Shown piece after piece: positions 12,201 through 24,402 of a DNA stretch of 64,000 nucleotides. The DNA is taken from assembly GCA_902805475.1 (NCBI GenBank), contig CADCSX010000002.1, forward strand, positions 3,162,001 to 3,226,000, read 5' to 3'. Within the stretch, counting starts at the first letter, position 1; each line of letters begins with the position of its first letter. The position numbers and the translations under genes were made by a program. The DNA comes from Entonaema liquescens. Lineage: Eukaryota > Ascomycota > Sordariomycetes > Xylariales > Xylariaceae. The notes beneath the pieces were generated by a model that did no database searches, was not told the origin of the DNA, and worked only from the letters and a program-made list of their open reading frames with translations.

Positions 12201-15200
12201 ATACTCCCAGACAATCTTACATCTAAGTCTTTGGAACGCCGTGTCTTGACTGACCTCCCCCATTACTTCTGGGATTACACTGCTCCAGTACTATGGACCG
12301 AGTCACGAGCAGTGACAGAATTCCGCAATCGCCCATTCCCGCGACACGATTTGCTTGGCTCTCAGATCCACGGAGCGAGCAAGTTAACAACTACATGGCG
12401 CAATATCGTCGACGTGAATGAGATTCCTTGGCTCAAGGACCATTGCCTTGGACCTTCAATTGTATTTCCGGCTGCAGCATATCTGGCAATGGGAGCCGAG
12501 GCAGCATGTCAAGTGAACGGGGTTCACCTTCGTGACTGTCCGGGAGTTGAAATGCGCCATTTCACTTTTCTCAAAGCCATGGATTTCCATGCCGAGCAGC
12601 GGCCACGTCTCGAAATTATCACGGAAATGCGTAAAGCTCCTGTTACCAGCATCCTCGCATCAGATACTTGGTGGCATTTTACAGTGTCGTCAATCTCTAA
12701 CGAAGACTCGCGCGCAACAATACATGCGACTGGACTTGTCAGTCTCACTAAGATAGCACAGGCTCTCCCGCGAACTATCAACCTACAAAAGGACGCCATG
12801 GAGCAACAGGCTACTCGCGTGTGGTACGACAAGTTCACTAAGGAAGGCTTGAATTGGGGCCCAAAGTTTGCTGTAATGGAAGACATCTACTGCGATCGTG
12901 CAAGACAGTCCGACAAATCTCTAGCTACCACTCACCTGCTGCGGGGCGATCAAACTGGCCCCGATCAGTCTTGGCAGTATATTGCCCATCCCATTAGCAT
13001 CGATTCGATGCTCCAAACAGCGTTCGTTGCGACCACCGGGGGTTGGGTCCGAAAACTGCGCGCCACTGTTCCTGTGAAAATGGACAAGATTTCATTCTCG
13101 GCCCCGGGCCTACTTGACATGGATTTGGGGAAAACATGGGCTGTTGATGCCGAATCAAGGCGTGTCGGTTTTGGAACGGTCAACATTAATGCAGAGCTCT
13201 ACAACAGTTCCGGCAAGACTTTGATTCGCTTGGAGGGAGCGCGATGCATTGCCTATCAAGGTAATACGCAACAAGAAGCTCCTGAGCAGCGAAACCCCAT
13301 GTGTCGCGTGGCCTGGAAGCCGGATATTATGTTGATGAACGCGGGTAGCAATGCCGGTCTCGCCAAATACACGGACTGGGTTTTACAGAGATTTGCAGGT
13401 AAGAAGACAACGCCAGGACCATTGATCCAGCTAGCAGGGGCGCTCGACCTTTGTACCCACAAGAACCCGAAAGCTCGAATCCTTTTCCTGAATGCGGATG
13501 CGGATACGCGAGACGTCCTTCTGGATGTCCTTAAGGCAAGATCCCCTTTAAGACGTTTCGAAACCCTTACACAAGCGACCTTTTCCAAAGGAGAACTTCG
13601 CGGTCGTGAAGTTTTGTCAACTCAATCAGACTCTGAAACCATGGACGAGGCTATCTCAAAAGAAACCAAGTTTGACCTCATTTTTAGTCTTGAAGCGTTA
13701 CCAACCGGGGTTAAGGATTGGATAGCGACTCCAGCAATTCTTGTCACTGGTGAGAGGGTCGAGGAAGGCGTATATGCCGCATCCAGTATCAAGACTATTA
13801 CCGGAAATGCTAATAAATCTGTCAATATCACTATAATTAGTGAGGGATTGAATATCAGCAAACAAAAGAAGTGTGACGTCGTCATGGTACGTCTAATAAT
13901 TACATACAATTTTGCTGAAATTTGACTGACATGACCACAGGTAAACCGAACAGGTCAGCAATCTGCACTAGACTCGAAGATTCATATGGCCATAGAGTCT
14001 TACTTTGGGCACACTGTGCCCCTGATTGGAATATCGGAAGTCAACGATGAGACTATCCCGTCTCAGTCCGTGGTCGTCTCCACCGTCGAATCCCAAGAGT
14101 CTATCCTTAGCACCGTTAGTGAAGAACAAATGCGCTTTGTCAAGACGATGACGGATCGTGCTTCACTCATCCTCTGGATATGTCATGCAGACCTTATAGC
14201 GGGAGCTAACCCCGAATTTGCACCAGTCCTTGGGCTTTCCCGCGCCGTGATGCTTGAACAGCCATCGCTTCAATTTGCTGTGTTTGACATTGATGAGACT
14301 ACAACTAACATCGACGCCACAGCTCATAATGCCTGCAAGATCATAGACCAGCTGATGAGGAATCCGCACCCAGAACTTGAGTTGAGCCAGAAAGAACAGA
14401 TCATTCACTCGGTCCGGTGGGAACCCGTTGATGACCTAAATGAGAGGTTCCGCTTGAAACAGGACGAAGGGCTTCAAGAAGTGCCTATTGAAAAAGCTGG
14501 CCGTTGTCAGCTGCACATATCTCATCCGGGCCAGATGGACACTATCCACTTCATGTCTAACGAGTACACTGAACCGCTACCCGCAGATTATGTGGAAATT
14601 GAGGTCAAGAGTGTAGGTATGAACGCCAAGGACCTTTACGTTCTCAGTGCCAAGATCGACACACATAACGTATCGTGTTCATGCGAATGCGCTGGGCTTG
14701 TTGTGAATGTAGGTTCGGCAGTCATTAACTTCGAAATTGGAGATCGTGTTGTCGCCATGGCGCCTGGCCACTTTGCAACCCACGAGCGTTTGCCTCAATG
14801 GGCGGTGTGTAAATTGGATGACAGCATGGACTTCGTCACAGCTTCAACTATCCCAATTGTGTGCTCGACGGCCATTTATGGTTTGGTTCACCGCGCAAAT
14901 CTGCAACACGGAGAATACATCCTCATCCATTCTGCCGCTGGCGGCGTTGGTCTTGCTGCAATCCAGCTGGCGAAGCACATCGGTGCCGAGATTTTTGCCA
15001 CCGTGGGCAACGAGTCCAAAAAGGAGTTCCTAGTCAAGGAATTCGGGCTCAACCCGGAGCGCATTTTCAACTCGCGTAACAATTCTTTCCTCCCTGACAT
15101 TATGAAGGCGACGGATGGCCAGGGAGTGGATGTTGTACTGAATTCCCTCACTGGCGAATTGCTTCGGAGTAGCTTTGAGGCGTGCGCCGACTTTGGCCGC

Positions 15201-16727
15201 TTTGTGGAAATTGGTAAGCGGGATATTCTTGACGACGGATCATTAAATATGAATACCTTTGAAAAGAACGTGTCCTTTATGGCCTTTGACCTAAGCAACC
15301 TCTTCTACTCCAAGAAGAAAAGCCATCACGACTTGTGGCAGAAGCTCTTAGTAGAAAGTATGAACTTAATCCGTAATGGTATTACGAAACCGTGCTCTCC
15401 TATCGAGACATTCCGTGCATCTGAGATCACACAGGCATTCCGGCACTTCTCACTCGGCACCCGGATGGGTAAGGTGGCTGTCTCGTTTCAGGACAGTGCG
15501 GACCGCATCCGTGTTAAGCCCCAAGGGTACGAGACCACGTTCTCGCCGAACAAGACCTACCTTATGATTGGATGTCTTGGAGGTCTCGGGCGCAGCATAT
15601 CTAGGTGGATGGTCTCGCGTGGTGCGAAAAGCCTGGTGTTTCTTGGGCGATCTGGCTTAAAAACGCCGGAATCTAAGATGTTTGTCGATGATCTCCTTAA
15701 GCAAGGTGCTCATGTCGAGGTTGTGCAGGGAAACGTCAGAAATTATGACGATGTGGAGAGGTTCATTCAACAGACCCCCTTCCCAGTCGGAGGAGTGATT
15801 CATGCGGCTATGGGTCTAAGCGAGGCTCTCTGGAGCAGCATGTCCCATGCCAGTTGGCATACCAGTATCGCACCTAAAGTCCGCGGGTCGTGGAATCTTC
15901 ATAATGCCTTAGCAAAGGACGGCCGTGACTCGTTACTCGACTTCTTTGTCGTCACATCTTCTATCTCTGGTACCGTTGGTACGGCTACCGAAAGCAATTA
16001 TTGCGCTGCGAACTCGTTCCTCGACGCCTTTGCGCGATACCGTAACCGCCTTGGACGGCCTGCCGTCTCCATCGGCTATGGCATGATCGCGGAGGTTGGT
16101 TACCTACACGAACATCCGGATATCGAAGCCCTACTTAAACGTAAGGGAATTTACTCTATCACTGAAGACGAAATGTTGCAAATATTGGACCTAGCTATCG
16201 TACATCAGTCGCCGACCAAATGGACGGTGCATTACGATAACCTCGCCGGCGCTCACCTCTTGACTGGTATCGAATTCATGGGCCTCAAGGAGCAGCGCGA
16301 CCGTGGTTTCGAAGGCGATAACCACGTGCTTACCGACCCTCGCGCATCTTTGCTTGCTGCTGCTTTTGCACGTAGCACACGTGGCTCTGATGGTGCAGCT
16401 GTCCCTGCCGGCCACGGCCTGCCGCCTGAGGTCGCCAAGGTGCTAACTTCGGGTGGACACGCCAGCTCCATTTTCGATGCCGTGCAAGGAATCGTCGCGA
16501 AAAAGATTGCGAATTTAATTTTACTGCCGGTCGAACAACTGCGGTCGGAGCAGAAGCTGGGCGAATTTGGAATAGATTCTATGCTGGCAGCCGAGTTTAG
16601 GACATTCATCTTCCATGTGCTCGGGGTCGATGTTCCGTTCATAACGCTCTTGAATAAACAGACCAGCGTACGAAGCTTAACACAAATAATAATAGAAGGA
16701 TTACCTAGAGAATCGGGAGTTGTCTAA
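9210..16727 (+). CDS. Highly reducing iterative type I polyketide synthase (KS-AT-DH-inactive MT-ER-KR-ACP), one frame break
   Basis: Core enzyme of the locus, building a reduced polyketide chain from malonyl-CoA. Exons are 9210-9291, 9351-10131, 10216-10327, 10474-13886 and 13941-16727, about 2,390 aa in total. KS has DTACSSS (near residue 190), AHGTGT and NLGHSEG. AT has GQGAQWPG and GHSSG (near 641). DH has the HxxxGxxxxP site (HCLGPSIVFP, near 982) and DSMLQ. The region at about 1270-1470 corresponds to a methyltransferase but lacks a glycine-rich SAM motif, so it is probably inactive. ER has AAGGVGLA (near 1797). KR has GCLGGLGR and the active-site NYCAAN. ACP has FGIDSM (Ser near 2341). 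No thioesterase, reductase or other release domain follows. At about 12001-12003, at the end of AT, the frame shifts by one base before LLELGPHS; total exon length modulo 3 confirms one missing base. As read, translation would stop at 12247-12249. Confidence 0.93.
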
Positions 16728-17205
16728 GGTCGCGTGAGGGTGTTATAATGTTTCAAAGTTGAAATATAAATAATATAGCAACAATGTATCTATTTATTTG
16801 GTAACGTTTTTCTGTAATCGCTATACTTTCTCTCGTAGTATCTCGTAGTTTGTTTTTGAAATCGTTATTATCGTGATCCTCGGATTTACCACATTGGCAG
16901 GTGGAAAAGACGCGCTTCGTATCTACGACTTGGACCACCGAGATAAACATAGCTGACATAATTAATTGGCTGACTAATCCAACCGTAACTCAATGTCTCA
17001 CAAGCTGGTACCTACCTACGTCAGATTTCCATAGCTTACCCCTCTGCCCCTCCACTGCAGAATTACCCCACAGTTCCATAACTTCGCATTCCGCCAAACG
17101 ACCTTAAAGCAGCTAACGATCACACCTAAATCGTCCTAACGTGGTCCAGCTTCCCCTTTTTCTAAGCTCGTCTTATCTATTCCGAAGTACTATTATCTTG
17201 CCAAA
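16728..17205. other. Intergenic between PKS and hypothetical gene
   Basis: This is the PKS 3' flank and the presumed promoter of the next gene. No coding or structured element is supported. Confidence 0.4.
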
Positions 17206-17748
17206 ATGTCCGGAGACAGGATTCAGCACCCAACCCCAGCCGAAGCATTCAAGCTTGCCGTTAACCATGCCGCTCTACTACGGGGTCTCTTTCTCGACCC
17301 CCGGTTCAAATATGCCCAAGACCCCACGCCCACTTTCATAAAGCCCAACTTCGATGAGACTCCTGCTGGGCTCTATTTCGTTTCCGACTTCATTCAGACA
17401 ACCTATATCGAATATGTTGTCCCCTTCCTACCAGCCGGTGCTACCCGAAAGTGCAAGGATATTGCCAACCCCTGGGCTTGGAACGACCCGAGTTACCAGT
17501 GGGAGTGGGAGTGGGACAAGGAGACCTCAACATTGAAGGATAAAGATGGTAACGCTATAGACTTCCCCAAGTTGCCCGAGGGAGAGGCTGTAAAGAAGAT
17601 GGGCGATGTTATAACTAGAGGATTCATGGCTCGAAAGATCATCCTTGACAACCGCAACGACATCAAGGCTCGACTGATGGTTGGTGGCCAACCTTTTGAT
17701 TTTGGTAAAGAGGTTGAAGAGGCTGTGAAGAAAACATACCCTGAATAA
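17206..17748 (+). CDS. Hypothetical protein, 180 aa, single exon
   Basis: I do not recognise this family. The reading frame is uninterrupted from the ATG at 17206 to the TAA, with coding-like composition. The protein is soluble, with no signal peptide or membrane segment. It has a Trp-rich middle (NPWAWN, then YQWEWEWDKE) and a charged C-terminus (KEVEEAVKKTYPE). It may be conserved in fungi, since the frame is intact in a region otherwise rich in decayed sequence. It follows the PKS in the same direction, about 480 bp away, but there is no evidence that it belongs to the metabolite pathway. Confidence 0.6.
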   Translation: MSGDRIQHPTPAEAFKLAVNHAALLRGLFLDPRFKYAQDPTPTFIKPNFDETPAGLYFVSDFIQTTYIEYVVPFLPAGATRKCKDIANPWAWNDPSYQWEWEWDKETSTLKDKDGNAIDFPKLPEGEAVKKMGDVITRGFMARKIILDNRNDIKARLMVGGQPFDFGKEVEEAVKKTYPE

Positions 17749-18116
17749 GAAACAATACCTTAGATAGCCTATTAATGAGGCTGTTTCAAGGCGAATTCCG
17801 TCTATATCGGTATTGGGGATTGGCACTTCCCTAAGATGAGGCAAGTCTATAGGGTCGACTCTGGTAGGCCATATACATCTACCTTATCATCAAGTACTCT
17901 ACGATATTTCGGCTTCAATTGGTATACATGCAAGATCAGAGGGCTTTGCTTCATCGAAATTGACTAGGAGAACAATCTCATGTGGATTCATTAGGATGAA
18001 AAAGATAGGTAGTAAGGCTATCATACTCGAAATAGTATTACTTAAGGAATATTTCAATCTCCTAGCATAAGGATAGCAGTGACCTTTCCCAGTTTCTGGG
18101 CCGTTATAAAATCCCA

Positions 18117-18254
18117 TCATTTATTAGATCCTCCGGTATCACCGGCGGATTCACCGTAACTGCCGGAGTCCATATTCTGCTGGCCACCGGACGACGCAGC
18201 CTAGTGGGGGTCTCCGTATACTTGAGCCCCAGCTGGAAAGCCCTTGGACGACAT
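18117..18254 (-). pseudogene. Small Gly/Ser-rich ORF relic with one in-frame stop
   Basis: From an ATG at 18254 the minus strand reads MSSKGFPAGAQVYGDPH, then a TAG, then AASSGGQQNMDSGSYGESAG and on to TGA at 18117. Composition is much more protein-like than the surrounding AT-rich DNA, and the frame is maintained across the stop. It may be a dead small gene. A GTATAC...CACTAG stretch could act as an intron, but at 21 nt it is far too short. Confidence 0.25.
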
Positions 18255-20300
18255 ATCGCCGCCACTTATGGCCTAAATATACGTCAGATTGGTAATAATA
18301 ATGGTAGGCTTATCTTTATATAGTAGGTACAGAACATACTTGTAAGCCTTCTTCTTTTTTTCCAAGGATATTCCTAATACTATTGTCTGGAGTAAATCGC
18401 AAGATTTGGATTAAAATCTTAGTAATGTATGTATAACTCTAGCTAACCGTCTTTGAGTGAAGAAGTGAGACAAATTATCACGATCTTTAACTAGGTAAAA
18501 GCAAATCCTCCAAATTCAATCAAGGTCGATCAATCTAATAAAACTGAGCCGCGTCGTAATTGTCAATATAGCACTGCCCCTATCTAAGTCATTGATAGCC
18601 CTTGGTGTTAAGTATATTTTTGTTTATGAATTAGTATATATTTATGTTTTAACAGCGGGATTGGTTGTACTTTAGGGATGTTATATTAGGATATACCTGT
18701 AAAAGCTACAGGGCAAGTGGATGTTCACTCTAAATTTAGAACGATGTGCTGTAAAATGTTATTTACGTCTTATTATTGAGGTGTACTATATAAAATAGAA
18801 GCAAATCCAGAAATACGGTACAGGTTATATGACTGGAGCACAACTGCAGTAAGAGTCGATTGTATTGATTCTATCGTGATGGTGGTGATGATGAAATGCT
18901 CAACGTTTGTTGGGCGTGTGTAGTTGTTTAGGTCGAACATATATCGTTTCTCCCTGATACCGTCGTGAGATGAAGAAAGGAGTAGCTATGATTTATTCAG
19001 CATCTAGCTCATCTATGAATAGTGCCAGGGCGATTGATGGTTGTATAGTTACTGCCATGTAAGGCCATTACTTCCTATTGTGTTATATCCGAGCTGGGAT
19101 TGTATTTTACGTTTTAGCTGAATCCTTCTCTGTTGCCTCCTAAGAGGCCGATTGTTGTAAAATGAGTTGCTTGATTACCTATTTCTAGTTAAACCCCGAT
19201 GTGCGTCTAAACCCAGTACAAGTTCCACTAAGTACCTAGGTAGTTAGTGCAGCATTCTCTTAATTTTTGCTGGTCCGGCACTTTGAAAATGATGATGAAT
19301 TCGTTAACGTGTAGTGGGCGTTCTACATGTCTAAACACCTATTTGTAAGACGTCTCTGTATGTTGAAGTTGATTGTATTAAAAATGATGAGACGCAAAGC
19401 TTCTCAAGACTTATGTAAGGAAGCTATCTGAGCTATCTATGATTATTGTTAAGGTCTCTCGTGTATATGAACTTGATTGATTACTATTGAAGAATGCAAA
19501 CATTCGTTCTAAGCTATAGAAGATAGTAATCTAAGGTTTTGTCTTAATAAGCAATAAGCAACGATACGTTGATAAGCAATCCTTTCCTCACTTCTTTTGG
19601 ACTTTGCACAATCCATACCAGTCTCAATACTTGCAATTTCTTTGCGATCTGGTCGGGAAATGTTCCAAAACCTTTGGTTGCGTGTCCATATTTTCGTAGG
19701 GCTTCCAATTTTGATGCGGTAGGTAGACATCCCAACGCTTCTTCGCAACATCTAGGGTCCCATTGGTTGTTTGTGCATATCATGTCGATATTGTCCAGGC
19801 TTGCTATCATTTCTCGGTATAGTGACGAAGCACTTGGCTATATGTACAGCTGGATACTTTGCATATGTGTAATCACACTTTTGGGCTCGATCCACGATCT
19901 TGGTCCTGCTATGGCTGTAGATAAGCAAAGCTTATCTCTGTCTCCTCACAACTGCCCCTTACAAAGACAGGACAACGTCCTCGTTGTTTTGTTTCACATC
20001 GTAAGCTAATCTATAGGCCATATTTTCCAGCTAATGTACATGCAATGCATTCCTGCTCGCGCATTGTTTCAATCTTCGTATGGCATCATCTTTCGCTTCC
20101 TACCAGCCGGGGTCACGGGTGTCAAGGTAGTTTAAGCTTAACATCCAAACCCTAGGACATAGTGTGAGGTAGGTATAGTGTGAGGCGGTTTGAGTGTGGG
20201 AATAGATCTGGTGTATCGCCTGATGGGGGGAGCCTTTAGCGTATCGGGTATGAATATTGCTGATGGACATAATGTGTTTGAGTGTCCGGATTGTTGGTGA
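18255..20300. other. AT-rich gene-poor stretch
   Basis: There is no intact gene. A minus-strand open frame at 19544-19810 (includes CLPTASKLEALRKYG) looks somewhat protein-like but has no domain, clear start or splice partner, and it overlaps a plus-strand frame. It may be a fragment of a decayed gene. Confidence 0.35.
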
Positions 20301-20517
20301 TAATTAAACGCCCCCCAGCAGACAGAACATGGAGTCCCCGGGGTCTCCTCACCTCCCCGTGGGGTTTCAGGAGTCTCCCCTGGGCCCGTCACTATATGTG
20401 ACAATAAATAATCGTGAAGCTGATAGATGCAACACGTATAGGCGACCAGTTTCTGTTAATAATTGAGCGCGACGCCGGCAGACAGGCCATGGGGTCCCAG
20501 GGGTCTCCTCCCTCCCC
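20301..20517. repeat. Decayed direct duplication of a ~58-bp GC-rich segment
   Basis: Two similar segments, 20301-20358 and 20460-20517, lie in the same orientation about 100 bp apart. They share the order TAATT, CAGACAG, CATGG, GGGGTCTCCTC and CTCCCC. They are far more GC-rich than their surroundings, and on the minus strand both encode a similar TPGTP-x2-VC peptide. They look like diverged copies of one element or exon. Confidence 0.4.
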
Positions 20518-20575
20518 ATCAACAAGTCGCCATATGGGGACCACAACAACGTTATAAAGGTCTTTAATTCTTGAG

Positions 20576-20784
20576 TTAGGCCATTGAAGCGCTGACAATG
20601 TCCTTGCCCTCTGTAGTGTGTGTCTGGATGTCGTCGCCCTTCCCAAACGTTAGAAACTGCAAAAAGAGTCAAGAAAAGGCATGTACGTTTTATCACTTAC
20701 CCTTTTGACGACCCATTCCATTTGGTCCTTTGCCATAACACGGTTTCTTGTCGCCTCATAGAAGTGTTTTATGTCGTGGGCCTC
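20576..20784 (-). pseudogene. Two-exon C-terminal gene fragment
   Basis: The minus strand has an exon at 20701-20784 (EAHDIKHFYEATRNRVMAKD and on to VVKR) and a GTAAGT...TTGCAG intron (20657-20700). A phase-matching exon follows at 20576-20656 (FLTFGKGDDIQTHTTEGKD and on to SMA, TAA stop). A TCTCATAG acceptor precedes the first exon. The two exons look genuinely coding, but no upstream exon could be found, so this is probably the surviving end of a decayed gene. I do not recognise the family. Confidence 0.35.
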
Positions 20785-22206
20785 CTATGAGAATAAATTG
20801 AATATATACTCTTTAGGTTGTTGCGTAATTGTAGGCCATAATAGTTGGATATAGCGCTGATAATTGTTGTTGGGTTGTTATGGTTGCAAGAAATTGATTG
20901 CGCTTTAATTAGGCTTCTTTAAGTGAAGAGTTGTATCGCATGTTCTTTTTGTTTTTTAAATGTTTTGACAAGCTGCGATGGTAACACTTGATGATACTAT
21001 CAACTAGCCCCGCAGCGTTGATGTTACATCTGAAATATGAAGTCATGAAATAGATGCGATGACTCTATTAGGAGTTGTTGCGTTGCTGTAGAGGATGTAA
21101 AATATGTGGGGTTGAAATAGGGAATTGTGCGATGGTTGAAATATTGTTGTGTTGGGCAAGGTTTGGAATAGGAATGGGACTGTCTGCTTTAAATAATTAT
21201 TGTAAACCTCACCATATGTTTTGCTCCTTCCTCTCAAGTGGTTGCTATTTGAAGTGTAAACTTAAATTTTCGGGTGGTTAGGTACTTCAATGTCTGCACA
21301 GTACTTAGGTATTTGCGGTCTTTTCTTAGCTAGGTTAGTACCTTCCATCAGTACGCGTGTACAAGTCTCCAGGACGACAATTACCTAGGTACATGCATGG
21401 CAATGCTCTTTACACCTGACATGATTTATAGGCATTTAATACAGTATCTCTTAGCACGCTGCCTTAGACATATTAGGTACATCTTTAGGTACAATTATGT
21501 AGTGATAACTAGCAAATATCATAGATCTTCTCCAACCTAGAAACACAACTGTCGTAGCGAATTAATCAAATAAACCTTTTTTTTTTTTTTTTTTATACCA
21601 TAAATTCGTCTTTAAGATATCGTAAATCGTATGCGGAGGAATAAATGGCGTTGCTGCTACCTATAATAACCAATGCGTGGCGCGCGGGAACTGGTAGGAA
21701 ACTTCCCTTATCTTAAAAATCCTTGAACGGACGTCACTTCCGTATACCCACATTAAATCCACCAGTTATTCTCAGCTCGGCACCGACCGAGCGGTTGATC
21801 GCATCTTGATCCATGCAATCCCTGGCAGCTGGCGGGTACCTGAGCAAGCTAAAGTCAGCCCCAACTGCAACGCAGTGGCACAGATTTTAAAGATAGTATA
21901 CGTATCATTTATAGGTCAATTAAATACACTAAGACCAGACCCACGGTACCGGAGAAAAGAGAAGTGGATATCAATACATATACAATATAATATGAAATAT
22001 GAAATACCATGAAATGTACCTAGGACATAGGACATAGGACATAAGAACAATATAATACATAATACATGCAGTTAATAAGAAGTGAAAAAGAAATATGCCC
22101 ATGTAAAACCCGTAAATGCCCTTCTACATATCCTCTTTTTTTTTTGATCGCTAATCATATGACATGCTTTAGGTACTTCAATTACTTATAAGAGTAATTT
22201 GTTTAA
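20785..22206. other. AT-rich spacer with low-complexity tracts
   Basis: No gene is supported. It holds a poly-T tract at about 21577-21595 and a short tandem repeat of AGGACAT (three copies, about 22022-22042). It ends at the 3' flank of the multicopper oxidase gene. Confidence 0.4.
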
Positions 22207-24316
22207 CTAGTCCGTATAATACTCGAGGACTAAGGGGTCGACAGTTTCGTCACCGTACGCGTTACCACCATATTCCAAGTAACCGCTTATATATGGTGGG
22301 GGATCTCCCGAAGGATCGACACTGCATCGCCAAACACCCAGACGGTTTGCATGCCTGTCACGAAAATGTTAGCATAAATAAAAATCAATAAAAATCAATA
22401 ATCTACGAAAAACACGTTTCGAAAAGGGATATTAATCAAACTGGGCTTACCCATAATCATGTGCTGTAGGATATGGCAATGCATCATCCAAGCGCCCACA
22501 TTGTCTTCCGTAACCCGGATTCTCCACGCTCGCCAACCGGACGTGGTGTCATCGGCCCCCTGAGATGCATATCGGTGTAACATTGTGGTATCGCGTTTCA
22601 TAGGCGTGTAATTCTTGAAGTGTTTCTCGTTAGCCACGGCGTCATATGTACCGTTACCTGATCCAAGGTCCCAGTAATGTTCGCCATGTGCGTGCATGGG
22701 ATGGTATTCGAACCCGCCAGTAGGGCCCGAGTTACTCTGCCACACGATATCTAGTACCTCGCCAACTAACGCTGGAAATGCTCTTGTGCTCGGATCCCAT
22801 CCACGGTTGGCTAATGCTGCTTGGTAATCGGGCGTCTTTCCCTCGACATATGCTTGAATCAAGTATGGAGTATAATGCAATTTCTGTGCCTCCACTTCTG
22901 TCCAGGATAGGTTGTTTTGCCTGTATTGTCCGTTAGCAATCTATCATTATTCTAGTTATAAGTGGGCTGGGTTGATACTTACTCCCACACCATTTGCCCC
23001 GTAACTGTGCCTGCGTCGTATGTGCCGTTTATAACATCCTGGTTCACCGTGATGTACAAAGTACGGGTCACTTCATCAAGCGTCGGGAAAGGGTTGGGAA
23101 TATTCAAAGGCTCGAGAGTGTATTCAAGCCACTGAGTGATTGATTTACCATCGGGAGGCAAAGCAACTGGTGGCTTCTTAGGAAATTTCGGTAATTTCTT
23201 GTTACGTTTTCCGTTTCGTGAATTCGGCGAGTGGCGCTCACGCACCGCATTCCTCCTTGAGTTCTCTTTCGAACCGCCAGTGCTGTACTGTAACAGTGCA
23301 TAGCCTCCCATATCCTCTGGACGCCCACGGCTTTCAAATCGAAACCAATATTGTCCATTTTTCCCATCCTTTTCAAGTTCCTCTTCACTCTTAGTAGTAA
23401 GTAAAATATCGAATCGTTGACCACTTCCAATTTGGATATGATCCGTAGTGGCGGGTTTCGAATAAAGCCCATCGGCCGCGATGACCGTGAGATTCGGGTG
23501 GCCTTCAATGCCGAAATGTACAAATGAGATTGCTGTTCCACCAACGAATCGAACTCGATATGTCGTTGAGGGTTCCACGTCGACAATGTATGGTTTGCAA
23601 GAGTCATCAGGTGCATCTTCGAACGACTTGTTTCCTGTACGGTCGTTGAAAATTAAGGCGTTGGGTTCCCCTGACCACTTGAAGGGTTTAGATGTGAGGC
23701 CTGTTTCTATCTCTTCGTCCGATTTCATGTACCAGTCTGCAAATACAATCGGGATATCTCCATCGTACTTGTATGGTGGCTCGTCTTGATCCTCTACGAT
23801 CAACAACCCATGTGCTGTAACAGCTTGGAACCCCATATGAGAATGATAGAAATAAGTGCCGGCGTCGCCTACTTCAGGGTGTATCTCATAATCGAAGAAC
23901 TTGCCCGGAGCTATAGGCCATTGTGACACTATGGGTGTTCCGTCCGAGAACGGTGCTGTTCGCATGGTAAGCCCATGCCAATGCTAGAGATTTGTTAGTC
24001 GGATGTGGACACACAAAGTCCTTGACTAGCAACTCTTACATACCACTGTGAAGTTTAGATCAGTCATATCGTTGTATACTCTGACCCAAGTTGTTTTCCC
24101 TTCCTTTAAGTATAACGCAGGCCCGGGCATTGTGCCATTGAATATGACGGACTCGCGCTGTTCGCAGTTCATAGTAATGGTCTCGAATGTGGCATGAAGC
24201 ACATATTCGGGGTGCCATGACTCGTCATGTATAGATGCTATCGTAGCGACGGCACCTGTACATAGGAGTCCTATTTGCAGTAATGCTGAGGGTAATAGAC
24301 TTAAATGCCACCGCAT
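22207..24316 (-). CDS. Multicopper oxidase, ascorbate-oxidase-like, secreted; C-terminal frame break
   Basis: Laccase/ascorbate-oxidase family enzyme that oxidises phenolic or other substrates while reducing O2 to water. Exons are 24044-24316, about 22983-23983, 22451-22940 and 22207-22354. The N-terminus is a signal peptide (MRWHLSLLPSALLQIGLLC); an ATG at 24343 is an alternative start. All four copper motifs are present: HWHGL at the start of exon 2, YFYHSHMGFQ, HPMHAHGEHYW and MHCHILQHM. An RKNR-like basic stretch near KRNKKLPKFPKK may be an exposed loop. After MGMQTVWVFGDA the family-typical tail (SGYLEYGGNAYG, stop at 22207) lies one base out of frame, at a run of five G/C at 22298-22302. 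The exon 2/3 junction is also one base out of phase unless a weak GTGTGG donor is used. It may be a pigment or detoxifying enzyme; no link to the PKS is shown. Confidence 0.88.
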
Positions 24317-24394
24317 CTTGAAGCGACGAACTTGAGTTCGCAACGAAGGCAGGCCAGAAAACCTAACAATGAGGCATCTGGCAGGTTTGAGAAT

Positions 24395-24402
24395 ATTTTA
24401 TA
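24395..24402 (-). promoter_or_regulatory. TATA box of the multicopper oxidase gene
   Basis: On the minus strand TATAAAAT lies about 80 bp upstream of the likely start at 24316. Confidence 0.5.

Noticed and set aside
19569..20009. 146-aa plus-strand ORF in AT-rich DNA
   Set aside because: No domain, unusual composition, and overlap with an equally open minus-strand frame; chance or relic.
21577..21595. Poly-T run considered as retroposon tail
   Set aside because: No coding remnant or target-site duplication could be seen next to it.
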